From JAUXFS01 sp963772635 (lineage in GTDB: Bacteria; Pseudomonadota; Alphaproteobacteria; Rhodospirillales; Defluviicoccaceae), in contig CAVYYK010000032.1 in NCBI GenBank assembly GCA_963772635.1, positions 62,001 to 126,000 of the forward strand: 64,000 bases of DNA, in the 5' to 3' direction. The position numbers and the translations under genes are program-made. Under the pieces are notes generated by a model, which saw only the letters and a list, made by a program, of their open reading frames with translations, was not told where the DNA came from and made no database searches. Shown one piece after another: positions 7,586 through 16,437 of this stretch. How positions within the stretch are numbered: the stretch's first letter is position 1; the number at the start of each line of letters is the position of its first letter.

Positions 7586-8421
7586 CCGGCCTTTTTCTGC
7601 GGCGCCTTGACCCCGAAGCAGTGCTCGAGGCCCGGGAACCGGCGGGCGCGCACGTCCTCGGCGTAGGCCTGGACCGCGTTCTCGATGCCCTCGCCGAGCT
7701 CGGCGTAGCGTTTGACGAACCGCGGCTTGAAGCCCGAAAACAGACCGGTCAGGTCCTCGGTCACCAGGATCTGGCCGTCGCAGGCCGGCGACGCGCCGAT
7801 GCCGATGGTCGGGATCGGGATCGTTTCGGTGATCTCGCGGGCCAGCGGCTCGACCGTGCCCTCGATGACCACCGCGAAGGCGCCGGCCTCGGCCACCGCC
7901 TTGGCGTCCTCGACGATCTCCACCGCCTCCTTGTCCTCGCGGCCGAGCGAGCGGAAGCCGCCGGCGGTGTTGACCGACTGCGGCAGCAGGCCGATGTGGC
8001 CGAACACCGGGATGCCGCGCTGCACCAGGAAGCGGATGGTCTCGGCCATCTCGACGCCGCCCTCGAGCTTGACCCCGGCGCAGCCGACCTCCTTCATCAC
8101 CCGGGCGGCGCTGCGGAACGCCGCCTCCGGCGATTCCTGATAGGTGCCGAACGGCAAATCAACGATGACGCAGGCCTTGCGGGCGCCGCGCATCACCGCC
8201 TGGCCGTGGGCGATCATCATGTCCAGCGTCACCCCGAGGGTGCTGTCCATGCCGTACAGCACCATCCCCAGCGAGTCGCCGACCAGCATCAGATCCACGT
8301 GCTCGTCGAGCAGCACCGCGGTCAGCGACGTGTACGCCGTCAGGCAGACGATCGGCTCACCGCCCTTCCGCCCCCGGATCTCGGGCACGGTCACCTTTTT
8401 CCACTGTTTGTGAACGCTCAC
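7582..8421 (-). CDS. panB: 3-methyl-2-oxobutanoate hydroxymethyltransferase
   Basis: Transfers a hydroxymethyl group from methylene-tetrahydrofolate to ketoisovalerate, forming ketopantoate, the committed step of pantothenate synthesis. Visible family motifs are CLTAYTSLTAVLLDEHVDLMLVGDSLGM read in parts, DLPFGTYQESPE, VKLEGGVEMAETI, PVFGHIGLLPQSVN and PTIGIGASPACDGQILV. At 279 residues it is full length. First gene of the panBC operon; about 200 bases separate its start from the divergent dCTP deaminase gene, leaving room for both promoters. Confidence 0.95.
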   Translation of the reverse strand: MSVHKQWKKVTVPEIRGRKGGEPIVCLTAYTSLTAVLLDEHVDLMLVGDSLGMVLYGMDSTLGVTLDMMIAHGQAVMRGARKACVIVDLPFGTYQESPEAAFRSAARVMKEVGCAGVKLEGGVEMAETIRFLVQRGIPVFGHIGLLPQSVNTAGGFRSLGREDKEAVEIVEDAKAVAEAGAFAVVIEGTVEPLAREITETIPIPTIGIGASPACDGQILVTEDLTGLFSGFKPRFVKRYAELGEGIENAVQAYAEDVRARRFPGLEHCFGVKAPQKKAG

Positions 8422-8630
8422 TGTCCCTACTCCCTCGGCCCCCGGCGGAATTTAGCGCCAAGCGGCCGCGCCGCAAAGAACAATTCGCACCTGCAACGAA
8501 ACCCCTGCGAAATCGGGGCCGAATTCGGGGCCGCGGCCGGGCGTCGGCCAGCGACCGATTGATAGCGAACCCCAAGCCTGCTACCACAGAACCGCAATCG
8601 TCGCCCCGCATCGAGTGGAGATCGAACCCC

Positions 8631-9785
8631 GTGGCCGAAGCGCCGAACCCGCCCCTTTCCGACGCCGAACGCGGCATCGTCGAACCGGCGGCGGTGCGCT
8701 CGACCGGGATCCTGCCGTCCCAGGAAATTCGGGCGATGGTGCGGTGCCGCGAGATCGAGGCGACGGACCCGATCGGCGAGGATCAGATCCAGCCGGCGAG
8801 CCTCGACCTCCGCCTCGGCCCCGTTGCCTACCGGGTCCGCGCCGGTTTCCTGCCCGGCGCCGGTACGACGGTGATGGACAGGGTCGCGGCCTACAGCATG
8901 CACCAAGTCGATCTCAGCGCCGGCGCGGTGCTGGAGAAGGGGTGTGTCTACATCGTCCCGCTGATGGAAAGCGTCAATCTCAGGAGCCGGGTGTCGGGAA
9001 CCGCCAACCCGAAGAGCTCGATCGGGCGGCTCGACATCTTCACCCGGCTGATCACCGACGGCGCGACCGTGTTCGATCAGGTCGCCCCCGGCTACAAGGG
9101 ACCGCTCTACGCCGAGATCTCGCCCAGAACCTTCAGCGTCGTCGTCCACCAGGGCAGCCGGCTCAGCCAGCTCCGCCTGCGCCGCGGCAGCCCCGCGGTC
9201 AGCGACACGGCGATGCGGAGGCTCCACCGGGTCGTCCCGCTGGTCGATGCCGAACCCGGCATGGAGGATATCGACCAGGGCGTCGGCGTGACCGTGGATC
9301 TTCGCGGCGACGGGACCGGACTGGTGGGCTATCGGGCGCGCCGCTACGCCGACCTGGTCGATCTCGCCAACGTCGACCACTACCCGCCGGGCGAATTCTG
9401 GGAGCCGGTGTCCGCCGACGCCCGCGGCAGCGTCATCCTCAACCCCGGCGACTTCTATATCCTGGCGTCGAGGGAAGCGGTGACGGTGCCGCCGGACCAC
9501 GCCGCCGAAATGACCCCGTACGACACCCGCGTCGGCGAGTTCCGGGTGCATTACGCCGGCTTCTTCGATCCCGGCTTCGGTTACGCCGGGGCCGGCGGCG
9601 CCGGTTCGCGGGCGGTGCTGGAGATCCGCTCGTTCGAAGTGCCGTTCGTGCTGCGCGACGGGCAGATGGTCGGACGGCTGGTCTACGAACGGCTGACCGC
9701 CGAGCCCGACAAGCTCTACGGCCGCGACATCGGCTCGTCCTACCAGCGCCAGGGTCTGGCGCTGGCCAAGCAATTCAAACGCTGA
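8631..9785 (+). CDS. dcd: 2'-deoxycytidine 5'-triphosphate deaminase (long alphaproteobacterial form)
   Basis: Deaminates dCTP to dUTP, feeding thymidylate synthesis. The signature is IQPASLDLRLG near the N-terminus, then SRVSGTANPKSSIGRLD (an arginine/serine substrate loop like RSS-GR in DCD) and PLYAEISPRTF. At 384 residues it is about twice the E. coli enzyme and appears to contain two copies of the jelly-roll, as in the long alphaproteobacterial form. A TTG at 8559 also opens the frame, but the GTG at 8631, just after GTGGAG, is better placed relative to the conserved region. Single-gene unit. Confidence 0.8.
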   Translation: MAEAPNPPLSDAERGIVEPAAVRSTGILPSQEIRAMVRCREIEATDPIGEDQIQPASLDLRLGPVAYRVRAGFLPGAGTTVMDRVAAYSMHQVDLSAGAVLEKGCVYIVPLMESVNLRSRVSGTANPKSSIGRLDIFTRLITDGATVFDQVAPGYKGPLYAEISPRTFSVVVHQGSRLSQLRLRRGSPAVSDTAMRRLHRVVPLVDAEPGMEDIDQGVGVTVDLRGDGTGLVGYRARRYADLVDLANVDHYPPGEFWEPVSADARGSVILNPGDFYILASREAVTVPPDHAAEMTPYDTRVGEFRVHYAGFFDPGFGYAGAGGAGSRAVLEIRSFEVPFVLRDGQMVGRLVYERLTAEPDKLYGRDIGSSYQRQGLALAKQFKR

Positions 9786-9891
9786 GCGCACTCGCTTGCC
9801 TTTCTCCCGGCGCGTTTACCCAATCTTTGCACTCTTCGTGCCAGCATGGACCGGTCGCCATCCCCGCACCTCGGCCGGAGCCCTTGTCGCC

Positions 9892-10647
9892 ATGAAGCAC
9901 CTCATCGCCGCCGCGATCCTGATTATCGCCGTTGCCGCACCGGCGCGGGCCGACTTCGATACAGGCGACGCCGCCTACGGCGCGGGCGACTACGCCACCG
10001 CCTATGGAGAGTGGCAGCCGCTGGCCGAGCAGGGCGACGCCAAGGCCCAGTACGGCCTCGGCCTCCTCTACGCCACCGGCCGCGGCCTGCCCCAGGACGA
10101 CGACGAGGCCTTCAAGTGGTTCATGCGGTCGGCCGAGCAGGGTATGGCCAAGGCCGAATTTCTCGTCGGCCTGATGTACGCGCAGGGCCGGGGCGTGCCC
10201 AAGGACGAAAGTGAGTCGCTCGCCTGGTACCGTCGCGCCGCCGACCAGGATTTCGCCGAAGCGCAGTACAACCTCGGCGTCGCCTACGACCGGGGCCAGG
10301 GCGTGAAGCAGGATGCCGGCGAGGCCGCCAAGTGGTACCGCCGCGCCGCCGAACTGGGGTTCGCCCAGGCCCAATACAATCTCGGCGTCGCCTACGACGA
10401 GGGCGAAGGGGTGACGGTGGACGACGGCGAGGCCGCCGAATGGTACCGCCGCGCCGCCACCCAGGGCCACGCCAAGGCCCAGCACAACCTCGGGCTGATG
10501 TACCTTACCGGCGAGGGCGTCCCGCAAAGCAACCAGGAAGCCGCCAAATGGTTTCGCCTCGCCGCCCGTCAGGGCTTCGCCGCGGCGATGGGCATGCTCG
10601 AGTACATGCGCTCCACCGGCGCCGACGCTCCGCAAAAGGACGTTTAG
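9892..10647 (+). CDS. Secreted Sel1-repeat (TPR-like) protein
   Basis: A 251-residue protein with a cleavable signal peptide (MKHLIAAAILIIAVAAPARA) followed by about six Sel1-type repeats, each with the pattern AQYNLGVAYDxGxGVxxDxGEAAKWYRRAA. Such repeats form alpha-solenoids that bind other proteins, usually in the periplasm in these bacteria. The start at 9892 gives the signal peptide directly; longer frames add unrelated sequence. Its stop is only 18 bases from the convergent ccoS stop. No particular partner is suggested by the neighbours. Confidence 0.8.
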   Translation: MKHLIAAAILIIAVAAPARADFDTGDAAYGAGDYATAYGEWQPLAEQGDAKAQYGLGLLYATGRGLPQDDDEAFKWFMRSAEQGMAKAEFLVGLMYAQGRGVPKDESESLAWYRRAADQDFAEAQYNLGVAYDRGQGVKQDAGEAAKWYRRAAELGFAQAQYNLGVAYDEGEGVTVDDGEAAEWYRRAATQGHAKAQHNLGLMYLTGEGVPQSNQEAAKWFRLAARQGFAAAMGMLEYMRSTGADAPQKDV

Positions 10648-10665
10648 CCGGCGCGCCCCGAACCG

Positions 10666-10845
10666 TCAGCGCCTGTTCGGATCCTCAGGCGGCGGCGGCG
10701 TTTCGTCCTCGTCGTCGAACAGAATCCGGTGGGCGGCGCCGTCGAGATCCTCGAACTGGCCCGACTTGAGCGCCCACAGGAAGCCGAGCAGCCCGAGCAG
10801 TCCGAGCAAAAGCGCTGCCGGTATCAGCCACAGCAGGATGTTCAC
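10666..10845 (-). CDS. ccoS: cbb3-type cytochrome oxidase assembly protein CcoS
   Basis: A 59-residue single-helix membrane protein required for maturation of cbb3 oxidase. The N-terminus NILLWLIPAALLLGLLGLLGFLWALKSGQFEDL is the CcoS signature in parts: one TM helix, then GQFEDLDGAAHRILFDDE. The GTG start at 10845 overlaps the ccoI stop as GTGA, so translation is coupled. Length and position (last gene of ccoGHIS) match the family. Confidence 0.9.
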   Translation of the reverse strand: MNILLWLIPAALLLGLLGLLGFLWALKSGQFEDLDGAAHRILFDDEDETPPPPEDPNRR

Positions 10846-13214
10846 AACGCCTTCCCCCGGTTCAGCCTGAGCGCGTTGGCGATCACCACCAGCGACGACG
10901 CCGACATGGCTATGGCGGCGATCAGCGGCGTCACCCGGCCGGAGACCGCCAGCGGTATGGTGATCCCATTGTACAGGAAAGCGAGCGCCAGGTTCTGCCT
11001 GATCAGCCGTGCGGCGCGGCGGGCGACGCCGAGGGTTTCGGCGACCGGCGCCAGCCTGGCGCCCTGGAACACCGCGTCGGCGGCCGTCTGACTGATGTCG
11101 ACCGCCGTCGACGGCGACATCGAGACGTGAGCCGCCGCCAGCGCCGGCGCATCGTTGAGCCCGTCGCCGACCATCAGCACCCGCCGGCCGTCGCCGGCAA
11201 GCGCCTCGAGCCGGCGGACCTTGTCGGCCGGCGCGCACTCCGCTTGCCAGTCGTCGATGCCCACGTCCCCGGCGATCGCCTCGACGACGGTGCGGCGATC
11301 CCCGGACAGCACCGCCAGCCGCAGCCCGCGCCCCTTCAACGCCGCGACCACCTCCGCGGCATCGGCACGCGGGCGGTCGGCGAAGACGAAGTGCGCCGGC
11401 GCCGCGCCCGGCCTGACCAGCCACAGTTCGGGCCCGCTCAACTCCCCGTCCTCGCGGACACCGCAAAACGCCCGACTGCCGAGGCGAACGACGCCTTCAG
11501 CGGTGTCGGCCTCCAGTCCGCGGCCGGCCACCTCCCGCACCCCGCGGAACGGCGGCAGGGTCAGACCCCTGGTCGACACGGCGCGGACCAGGGCGCGCGC
11601 CAGCGGATGCTTGCTCGCCGCGGCGAGCGCCGCCGCCGCCGCGAACGCGTCACCGTCCACCCCGGCGCCCTCGATCAGCTCGGGCCGGCCCTCGGTCAAC
11701 GTGCCGGTCTTGTCGAAGACCACCGTGTCGACGGCGGCCAGCCGCTCGAACGCGGTGCCCGATTTGACCAGTACACCCCGGCGCAGTAGCCGTCCGGACG
11801 CGATGACCTGCACCACCGGCACCGCCAGCGCCAACGCGCAGGGACAGGTGATGATCAGCACCGCGATGGCGTTGAGCAACGCCGTCTGCCAGGCGACACC
11901 GAGGACGATCCACCAGCCGATGAAGGTGATCAGCGCTAGGCCGTGCACCACCGGCGCATACAACCGCGCGACCCGGTCGGCGAGGGCGACGTATCGGCCG
12001 CGCTCCTGCTCGGCGGCTTCGATCAGCCGGGCGATTTCGGCGAGCAGGGTGTCCTCGCCGACCGCGGTGACGGTGAGGGTCAGCGGCGCCGAAAGGTTGA
12101 GGGTTCCGGCGAACACGCGGGTGCCCGGCGCCGCCGGTTTCGGCAGGCTCTCGCCGTCGATCAGCCCGGTGTCGAGGTCGCTCACCCCGTCGATCACCTC
12201 GCCGTCGATGGGAATGCGTTCGCCGGCGGCGGCGAGCGCGGTCATCCCGGGCTCGACTTGGGAGGGCGGCAGGACCCGCCGCCGCCCGGATGGCTCGACC
12301 ACCGTTACCGCCTGGGCGCCGAGGGCGAGGAGGTTCTCTGCCGACGACCGCGCCCGGCCGCGGGCTCGGGTGTCGAGATACCGGCCGACGAGAAGGAAGA
12401 ACAACAGGCCGATCGCCGAATCGAAATAGGCGTGCTCGGCACCGGCCGCCGTCTGGTAGACGCTCATCGCCGCCGCCAGGACCACCGCCAATGAGATCGG
12501 CACGTCCATGTTGACCCGGCCGGCGGCCAGCGCCGACAGCGCCGAACGGAAGAACGGCACGCCGGCATAGGCGATCGCCGGCAACGCGATCAGCCCCGAG
12601 ATCCAATGGAAAAGGTCCCGTGTCGCCGGTCCCATCCCCTGGAACTGGCCGGCCCAGACGGAAACCGACAACAGCATGACGTTACCGGCGGCGAACCCGG
12701 CGACCGCCATCGCCCGCAGCAGTTCCTTCTCCCGCCGCTCGCTCTCGCGGCCGATCAGCGCCGGATCGTACGGCATCAGCCGGTAGCCGAGCCGGTTGAC
12801 GCTCGCCGCCAGGGTGTCGGCGTCGGCTTGATCCGATCGCCACCTCAGCGCCAATCTGCGGGTGGTCATGTTGACCCGCGCCGAGACGACCCCCGGCCGG
12901 CGGGCGAGCACCGATTCGATCAGCCACACGCAGGCTGCGCAGTGCAGCCCCTCGACCATCAGGTTGATCGACCGGACACCCTCGCCCTCGTCGCGAACGT
13001 AGGCGGCGTAGTCGATCTCCGGCGAGTCCTCGTCGGGTTTGAGCGGACGCTGCGCCGGATCGATCACCCGGCGGCGGTAGTATCCCTCCAGCCCCAGACC
13101 GTTGACCAGGTCATAGGCCGCCGCGCACCCGGTGCAACAGAAGTCCGTCCTCGCGGTGCGGTTGGCCGGGACCTCGGAACCGCAGTGCCGACAGGTCGGC
13201 GTCGACGGGCTCAA
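10842..13214 (-). CDS. ccoI: cbb3 oxidase copper-transporting P1B-type ATPase CcoI (FixI)
   Basis: Copper-export ATPase that supplies copper for assembly of the CcoN subunit. Order of features: a cysteine-rich N-terminus (CRHCG, CCTGCAAAY), a heavy-metal-associated domain with GLHCAACVWLIE, about eight TM helices, the CPC ion-binding motif in ITCPCALALAVP, the phosphorylation loop DKTGTLTEG, the HP motif SKHPLARA and GDGLNDAPAL. The frame is open far upstream, but a TTG at 13214 overlaps the fixH stop (TTGA) and directly precedes the Cys-rich region; 790 residues is normal. Part of ccoGHIS. Confidence 0.92.
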   Translation of the reverse strand: MSPSTPTCRHCGSEVPANRTARTDFCCTGCAAAYDLVNGLGLEGYYRRRVIDPAQRPLKPDEDSPEIDYAAYVRDEGEGVRSINLMVEGLHCAACVWLIESVLARRPGVVSARVNMTTRRLALRWRSDQADADTLAASVNRLGYRLMPYDPALIGRESERREKELLRAMAVAGFAAGNVMLLSVSVWAGQFQGMGPATRDLFHWISGLIALPAIAYAGVPFFRSALSALAAGRVNMDVPISLAVVLAAAMSVYQTAAGAEHAYFDSAIGLLFFLLVGRYLDTRARGRARSSAENLLALGAQAVTVVEPSGRRRVLPPSQVEPGMTALAAAGERIPIDGEVIDGVSDLDTGLIDGESLPKPAAPGTRVFAGTLNLSAPLTLTVTAVGEDTLLAEIARLIEAAEQERGRYVALADRVARLYAPVVHGLALITFIGWWIVLGVAWQTALLNAIAVLIITCPCALALAVPVVQVIASGRLLRRGVLVKSGTAFERLAAVDTVVFDKTGTLTEGRPELIEGAGVDGDAFAAAAALAAASKHPLARALVRAVSTRGLTLPPFRGVREVAGRGLEADTAEGVVRLGSRAFCGVREDGELSGPELWLVRPGAAPAHFVFADRPRADAAEVVAALKGRGLRLAVLSGDRRTVVEAIAGDVGIDDWQAECAPADKVRRLEALAGDGRRVLMVGDGLNDAPALAAAHVSMSPSTAVDISQTAADAVFQGARLAPVAETLGVARRAARLIRQNLALAFLYNGITIPLAVSGRVTPLIAAIAMSASSLVVIANALRLNRGKAL

Positions 13215-13714
13215 GGAACGGAGAGCCGGCGGCTTTCCTGGTAGTTGTCGCCGCCCCGATGGGCATGGATATGCGCCTCCCACTGGCCCGGCAACGGCAG
13301 GGAGACCGTCGTGCCATAGACCCCGCCGCCCCGGTTCTCGAGATCGACCGCAACGTCGACCCCCTCGCGGGTCGGGCGGCGCAACACCGCCTCGGCATCC
13401 AGGTTTTCCAGCGGGCGGCCATCCTTGCCGACGAAGGTGACGGCGAGATCGCCCCGCCGCCGGCCGTCCGCCGCCGGTTCGGGCGCGAACGCCAGATCCA
13501 TCCGCCAGCCCCGCTGCTCCTGCGCTTTGACGGCGGCGAGGGTTTGATTGTACGCCAGTCCCTTGCGGTAGTGATCTTCGGTCTCGAGCCCGGGCCAGGT
13601 ACCGATCGCCAGGGTGGCCATAACGCCGTTGACCGCGATCACCACCAGCATGCCGCCGACGAAAATCCACGGATACCACCAGCCGGGCTGCCGCGCCTTG
13701 GACATCGCCGGCAC
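13211..13714 (-). CDS. ccoH: cbb3 oxidase assembly protein CcoH (FixH)
   Basis: A 167-residue membrane-anchored protein of the FixH family with one N-terminal TM helix (about residues 13-37), the typical NGVMATLAIGTWPGLETEDHYRKGLAYN segment in parts, and a C-terminal beta-rich domain ending with PGQWEAHI. FixH is needed for stable cbb3 oxidase assembly. It lies three bases after ccoG and overlaps the ccoI start, so it is an internal gene of a tightly packed operon. Confidence 0.9.
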   Translation of the reverse strand: MPAMSKARQPGWWYPWIFVGGMLVVIAVNGVMATLAIGTWPGLETEDHYRKGLAYNQTLAAVKAQEQRGWRMDLAFAPEPAADGRRRGDLAVTFVGKDGRPLENLDAEAVLRRPTREGVDVAVDLENRGGGVYGTTVSLPLPGQWEAHIHAHRGGDNYQESRRLSVP

Positions 13715-13717
13715 CCG

Positions 13718-15238
13718 CTAATCGCCTGGACCGAAGAACGGCGTGGAGTGGTCCACGACGGCACCGGTTTTGGTGTCGGTCAACACAAACGACATGTCGG
13801 TAGACTTGTCCTCGACGCTCTTCCTGGGTGCGGTTACGAACACCCGGAAGCTGCCGATATCGTCCGGCTTCACTGGCAGCTCGGCCGTGGGAACGCTTTC
13901 CGTCTGATAACCAATGACCGAGAGCGTCGCACCGTCGATTCCGCTGGTGGTGAGGGTGTAGGTCTTTTCCTCCCGCTTCATGTTCAGCACCTTGACGGTG
14001 TAGCCGTTGCGCAGCGAACCGTCGGACAGCCTGACAAACAGCGGCGAACGGTCATGCAGCACGTTGACCTCGAGGCGGGACCGGGTCGCCAGGCTGAATA
14101 CCATCACCGCGACGACGACCGCGAGCATGGCGATATAGGCGAGAGCGCGCGGCCGGAAAAGGCGCAGCCGGGTCGGCTCTCCGCGCGAACGGGCGAGTTG
14201 GTTGGAGATCGAGTCGTAGGTGATCAGCTCCGGCGGCAGACCGAACCGGCTCATCACCGAGTTGCAGGCATCGACGCAAAGGGCGCAGCCGATGCAAGCC
14301 ATTTGCTGGCCCTTGCGGATGTCGACGCCGGTCGGGCACACCTGCCAGCACAGACCGCAGTTGACGCAGTGGCCGCGGCCCTCGAAGGACTGGCCGTGCT
14401 TGGCGGCGCCCCGTGGCTCGCCGCGCCATTCCTCGTAGGTGACGACCAGCGAGTCCTCGTCGAACATGGCGCTCTGGAACCGCGGCCATGGGCACATGTA
14501 GATGCACAGCTGCTCGCGCGCCCAACCGGCGAGCACGTAAGTGGTCGCGGTGAACAGGAAGGTGAAGCCGTAGACGGTCGCCGACGCCTGGCCGGTGAAA
14601 AAGTCGCCGACCAACGTCGGCGCATCGACGAAATACATGATCCACGCGCCGCCGGTCGCCAGCGAGATCAACAGCCAGGCGCCATGCTTGGCCAATCTCT
14701 TGCCGACCTTGGCGACGGAGAACGGCGCCTTGTCGAGGCGGATGCGGGCATTGCGATCGCCTTCGATCATCCGCTCCACCCACATGAACAGATCGGTCCA
14801 CACCGTCTGCGGACAGGTGAACCCGCACCACACCCGCCCGAACCAGGCGGTGACCAGGAACAGGCCGATGGCGCCGATGATCAGGAGGCCGGTCAGGTAG
14901 TAGACCTCCTGCGGCCAGATCTCGATGAAGAAGAAGTAGGCCCGCCGTCCTGGCAGGTCGACCAACAATGCCTGGTTGGGAGCGCCGGGCCCCCGGTCCC
15001 AACGGAGCCACGGACCGATGTAATAGAGGCCGAGCAACACCCACACGACCGCCCATTTCAACCGGCGATAGACGCCGTCGACCTTGCGCGGATGGATCTT
15101 GACCCGACTGGCATATAACGGCTCTTTCGCCGGCTTCGGCGGCTCCGCACCCGCCCCCGCCCGATCCGCGCGTCCCGCCGGCCGCCGGACCGGTCGCTCG
15201 CCCGCATCGCCGATGAAAGCCGAATTCGCGGTCGACAT
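13718..15238 (-). CDS. ccoG: cbb3 oxidase accessory ferredoxin-like protein CcoG (FixG/RdxA)
   Basis: A 506-residue polytopic membrane protein with cytoplasmic [4Fe-4S] domains, acting as a Cu(II) reductase feeding cbb3 assembly in studied relatives. Visible are several TM helices in the first 250 residues, CGFTCPQTVWTDLF, then two ferredoxin clusters CVNCGLCWQVCP and CIGCALCVDACN, and a C-terminal Ig-like domain typical of FixG_C. The chosen start gives an N-terminal Arg/Pro-rich cytosolic tail. An AT-rich motif lies about 115 bases upstream of the start and resembles one upstream of the tauE-like gene. Confidence 0.92.
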   Translation of the reverse strand: MSTANSAFIGDAGERPVRRPAGRADRAGAGAEPPKPAKEPLYASRVKIHPRKVDGVYRRLKWAVVWVLLGLYYIGPWLRWDRGPGAPNQALLVDLPGRRAYFFFIEIWPQEVYYLTGLLIIGAIGLFLVTAWFGRVWCGFTCPQTVWTDLFMWVERMIEGDRNARIRLDKAPFSVAKVGKRLAKHGAWLLISLATGGAWIMYFVDAPTLVGDFFTGQASATVYGFTFLFTATTYVLAGWAREQLCIYMCPWPRFQSAMFDEDSLVVTYEEWRGEPRGAAKHGQSFEGRGHCVNCGLCWQVCPTGVDIRKGQQMACIGCALCVDACNSVMSRFGLPPELITYDSISNQLARSRGEPTRLRLFRPRALAYIAMLAVVVAVMVFSLATRSRLEVNVLHDRSPLFVRLSDGSLRNGYTVKVLNMKREEKTYTLTTSGIDGATLSVIGYQTESVPTAELPVKPDDIGSFRVFVTAPRKSVEDKSTDMSFVLTDTKTGAVVDHSTPFFGPGD

Positions 15239-15353
15239 GGTCGCCCTTTCCCGTTGCTCTCGCGTCGCCGCCCCGACGGCACCCGGTACGCGCAGGGGAA
15301 GTCCGCCGCCGACAAATCACCGCGGCGTCTCCCCCTGGAACCGAGCCACCCCT

Positions 15354-15375
15354 GTATATTAGAACATGTTAATAA
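15354..15375 (-). promoter_or_regulatory. AT-rich promoter-like motif upstream of ccoG
   Basis: On the minus strand it contains CTAATATAC, a good -10-like hexamer, preceded by AACATGTT. On the plus strand it reads GTATATTAGA at 15354-15363. The same decamer occurs at 45233-45242 upstream of the tauE-like/SCO1 operon, also oriented towards genes for copper or oxidase assembly. No clear -35 box is seen, so an activator may be needed; identity of the regulator is unknown. Confidence 0.4.
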
Positions 15376-15409
15376 TTACAAGCCGTCGGCGCGTGCCGGG
15401 TGACCGGCC

Positions 15410-16267
15410 CTATTGTCCTCCACCCAGGGAATGCACGTAAATGGCCGCCTCCTTGATGGACGCGTCGTCGAGACGATCCGCCCACGCCGGCATCACCCCT
15501 TGCCGGGGCTTGGTGATCTGGGCGACGATCGCATCCTTGCTCCCGCCGAACAGCCAGATGTCGTCGGTGAGATTGGGCGCGCCGACCTCCGCCATCCCCT
15601 TGCCGTCCTCGCCATGACAGCCCACGCATTGTTCGGCGAAAATTTCCTGGCCTTCCGGGTTGGCGGCGCCGGACCCGGACAGCGACAGCACGTAGTCGGC
15701 GACCGCCGAGATCTGTGCCGGCTCGAGGATCCCGTCGGCGCCGAACGCCGGCATCTCCGAATATCGCGTGTCGTCGTGCTTGGAGCGGACGCCGTATTCG
15801 ATGGTCGTGTAAATGTCGTCGAGGGTGCCGCCCCAGATCCAATCGTCGTCCGCCAGCACCGGATAGCCCGGCGCCCCGGCGCCGCCCGAGCCGTGGCAGG
15901 GAGCGCAGTTCTCGCCGAACACGAACGCCCCGCCGGCCATCGCGAACTGCAGCAGTTCCGGATCCTCGGCGATGTCGTCCACGCTCATCGTCTTGAACTT
16001 GTTCAGCCACACCGACCGGCTCTCACGCACCGCCTCCAGGTCCTTGACCAGATTCTCGCGGGACGAATAGCCGAGAACGCCTTTGGTATAATCACTGAGT
16101 GAAGGCCACGCAGGATAGGCGATGTAGTAGCCGAACGCCCAGACGATGCAGGCGTAGAATACCCACAGCCACCACTTCGGCAACGGTGTGTTGAGTTCCT
16201 TGATGCCGTCCCACTCGTGGCCTGTGGTCTCGGTACCGGTCAAGGCATCCGTTTCCTTCGCGGCCAT
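15410..16267 (-). CDS. ccoP: cbb3-type cytochrome c oxidase subunit III (di-heme CcoP)
   Basis: A 285-residue membrane-anchored di-heme cytochrome c that passes electrons to CcoO/CcoN. One TM helix lies near residues 34-54 (WWLWVFYACIVWAFGYYIAY), and there are two heme-c motifs, CAPCH and CVGCH, with distal methionines in SEMPAFG and GVMPAW. The ATG at 16267 has GGAGG six bases upstream (inside the ccoQ end) and is preferred over a TTG two codons earlier. Follows ccoQ in the ccoNOQP operon. Confidence 0.95.
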   Translation of the reverse strand: MAAKETDALTGTETTGHEWDGIKELNTPLPKWWLWVFYACIVWAFGYYIAYPAWPSLSDYTKGVLGYSSRENLVKDLEAVRESRSVWLNKFKTMSVDDIAEDPELLQFAMAGGAFVFGENCAPCHGSGGAGAPGYPVLADDDWIWGGTLDDIYTTIEYGVRSKHDDTRYSEMPAFGADGILEPAQISAVADYVLSLSGSGAANPEGQEIFAEQCVGCHGEDGKGMAEVGAPNLTDDIWLFGGSKDAIVAQITKPRQGVMPAWADRLDDASIKEAAIYVHSLGGGQ

Positions 16268-16269
16268 CT

Positions 16270-16428
16270 TCAACCTCCGTTCTCTTCCCTAAACGGGATC
16301 CTTGCGTCATCCTCGAAACGCTTCTTGTTCTTCGGCCGGAAGGCCCAGAAGACCACGCCGGCGAACAGGATCATCAACCACACGACCCAGAGCGAACGCG
16401 CCACTTCGTATACAGCGTTGAGGTCCAT
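16270..16428 (-). CDS. ccoQ: cbb3-type cytochrome oxidase subunit CcoQ
   Basis: A 52-residue protein translated from ATG 16428 to TGA 16270: MDLNAVYEVARSLWVVWLMI begins it, with a single TM helix (about residues 11-30) followed by FRPKNKKRFED, the usual CcoQ signature. CcoQ (FixQ) stabilises the cbb3 complex. Position between ccoO and ccoP is canonical. A GGAG lies just upstream of the start. Confidence 0.9.
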   Translation of the reverse strand: MDLNAVYEVARSLWVVWLMILFAGVVFWAFRPKNKKRFEDDARIPFREENGG

Positions 16429-16437
16429 GCCGATCTC

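Noticed and set aside
12606..15118. Long plus-strand open frames through the ccoGHI genes
   Set aside because: They are shadows of high-GC coding sequence on the minus strand, without motifs or sensible starts.
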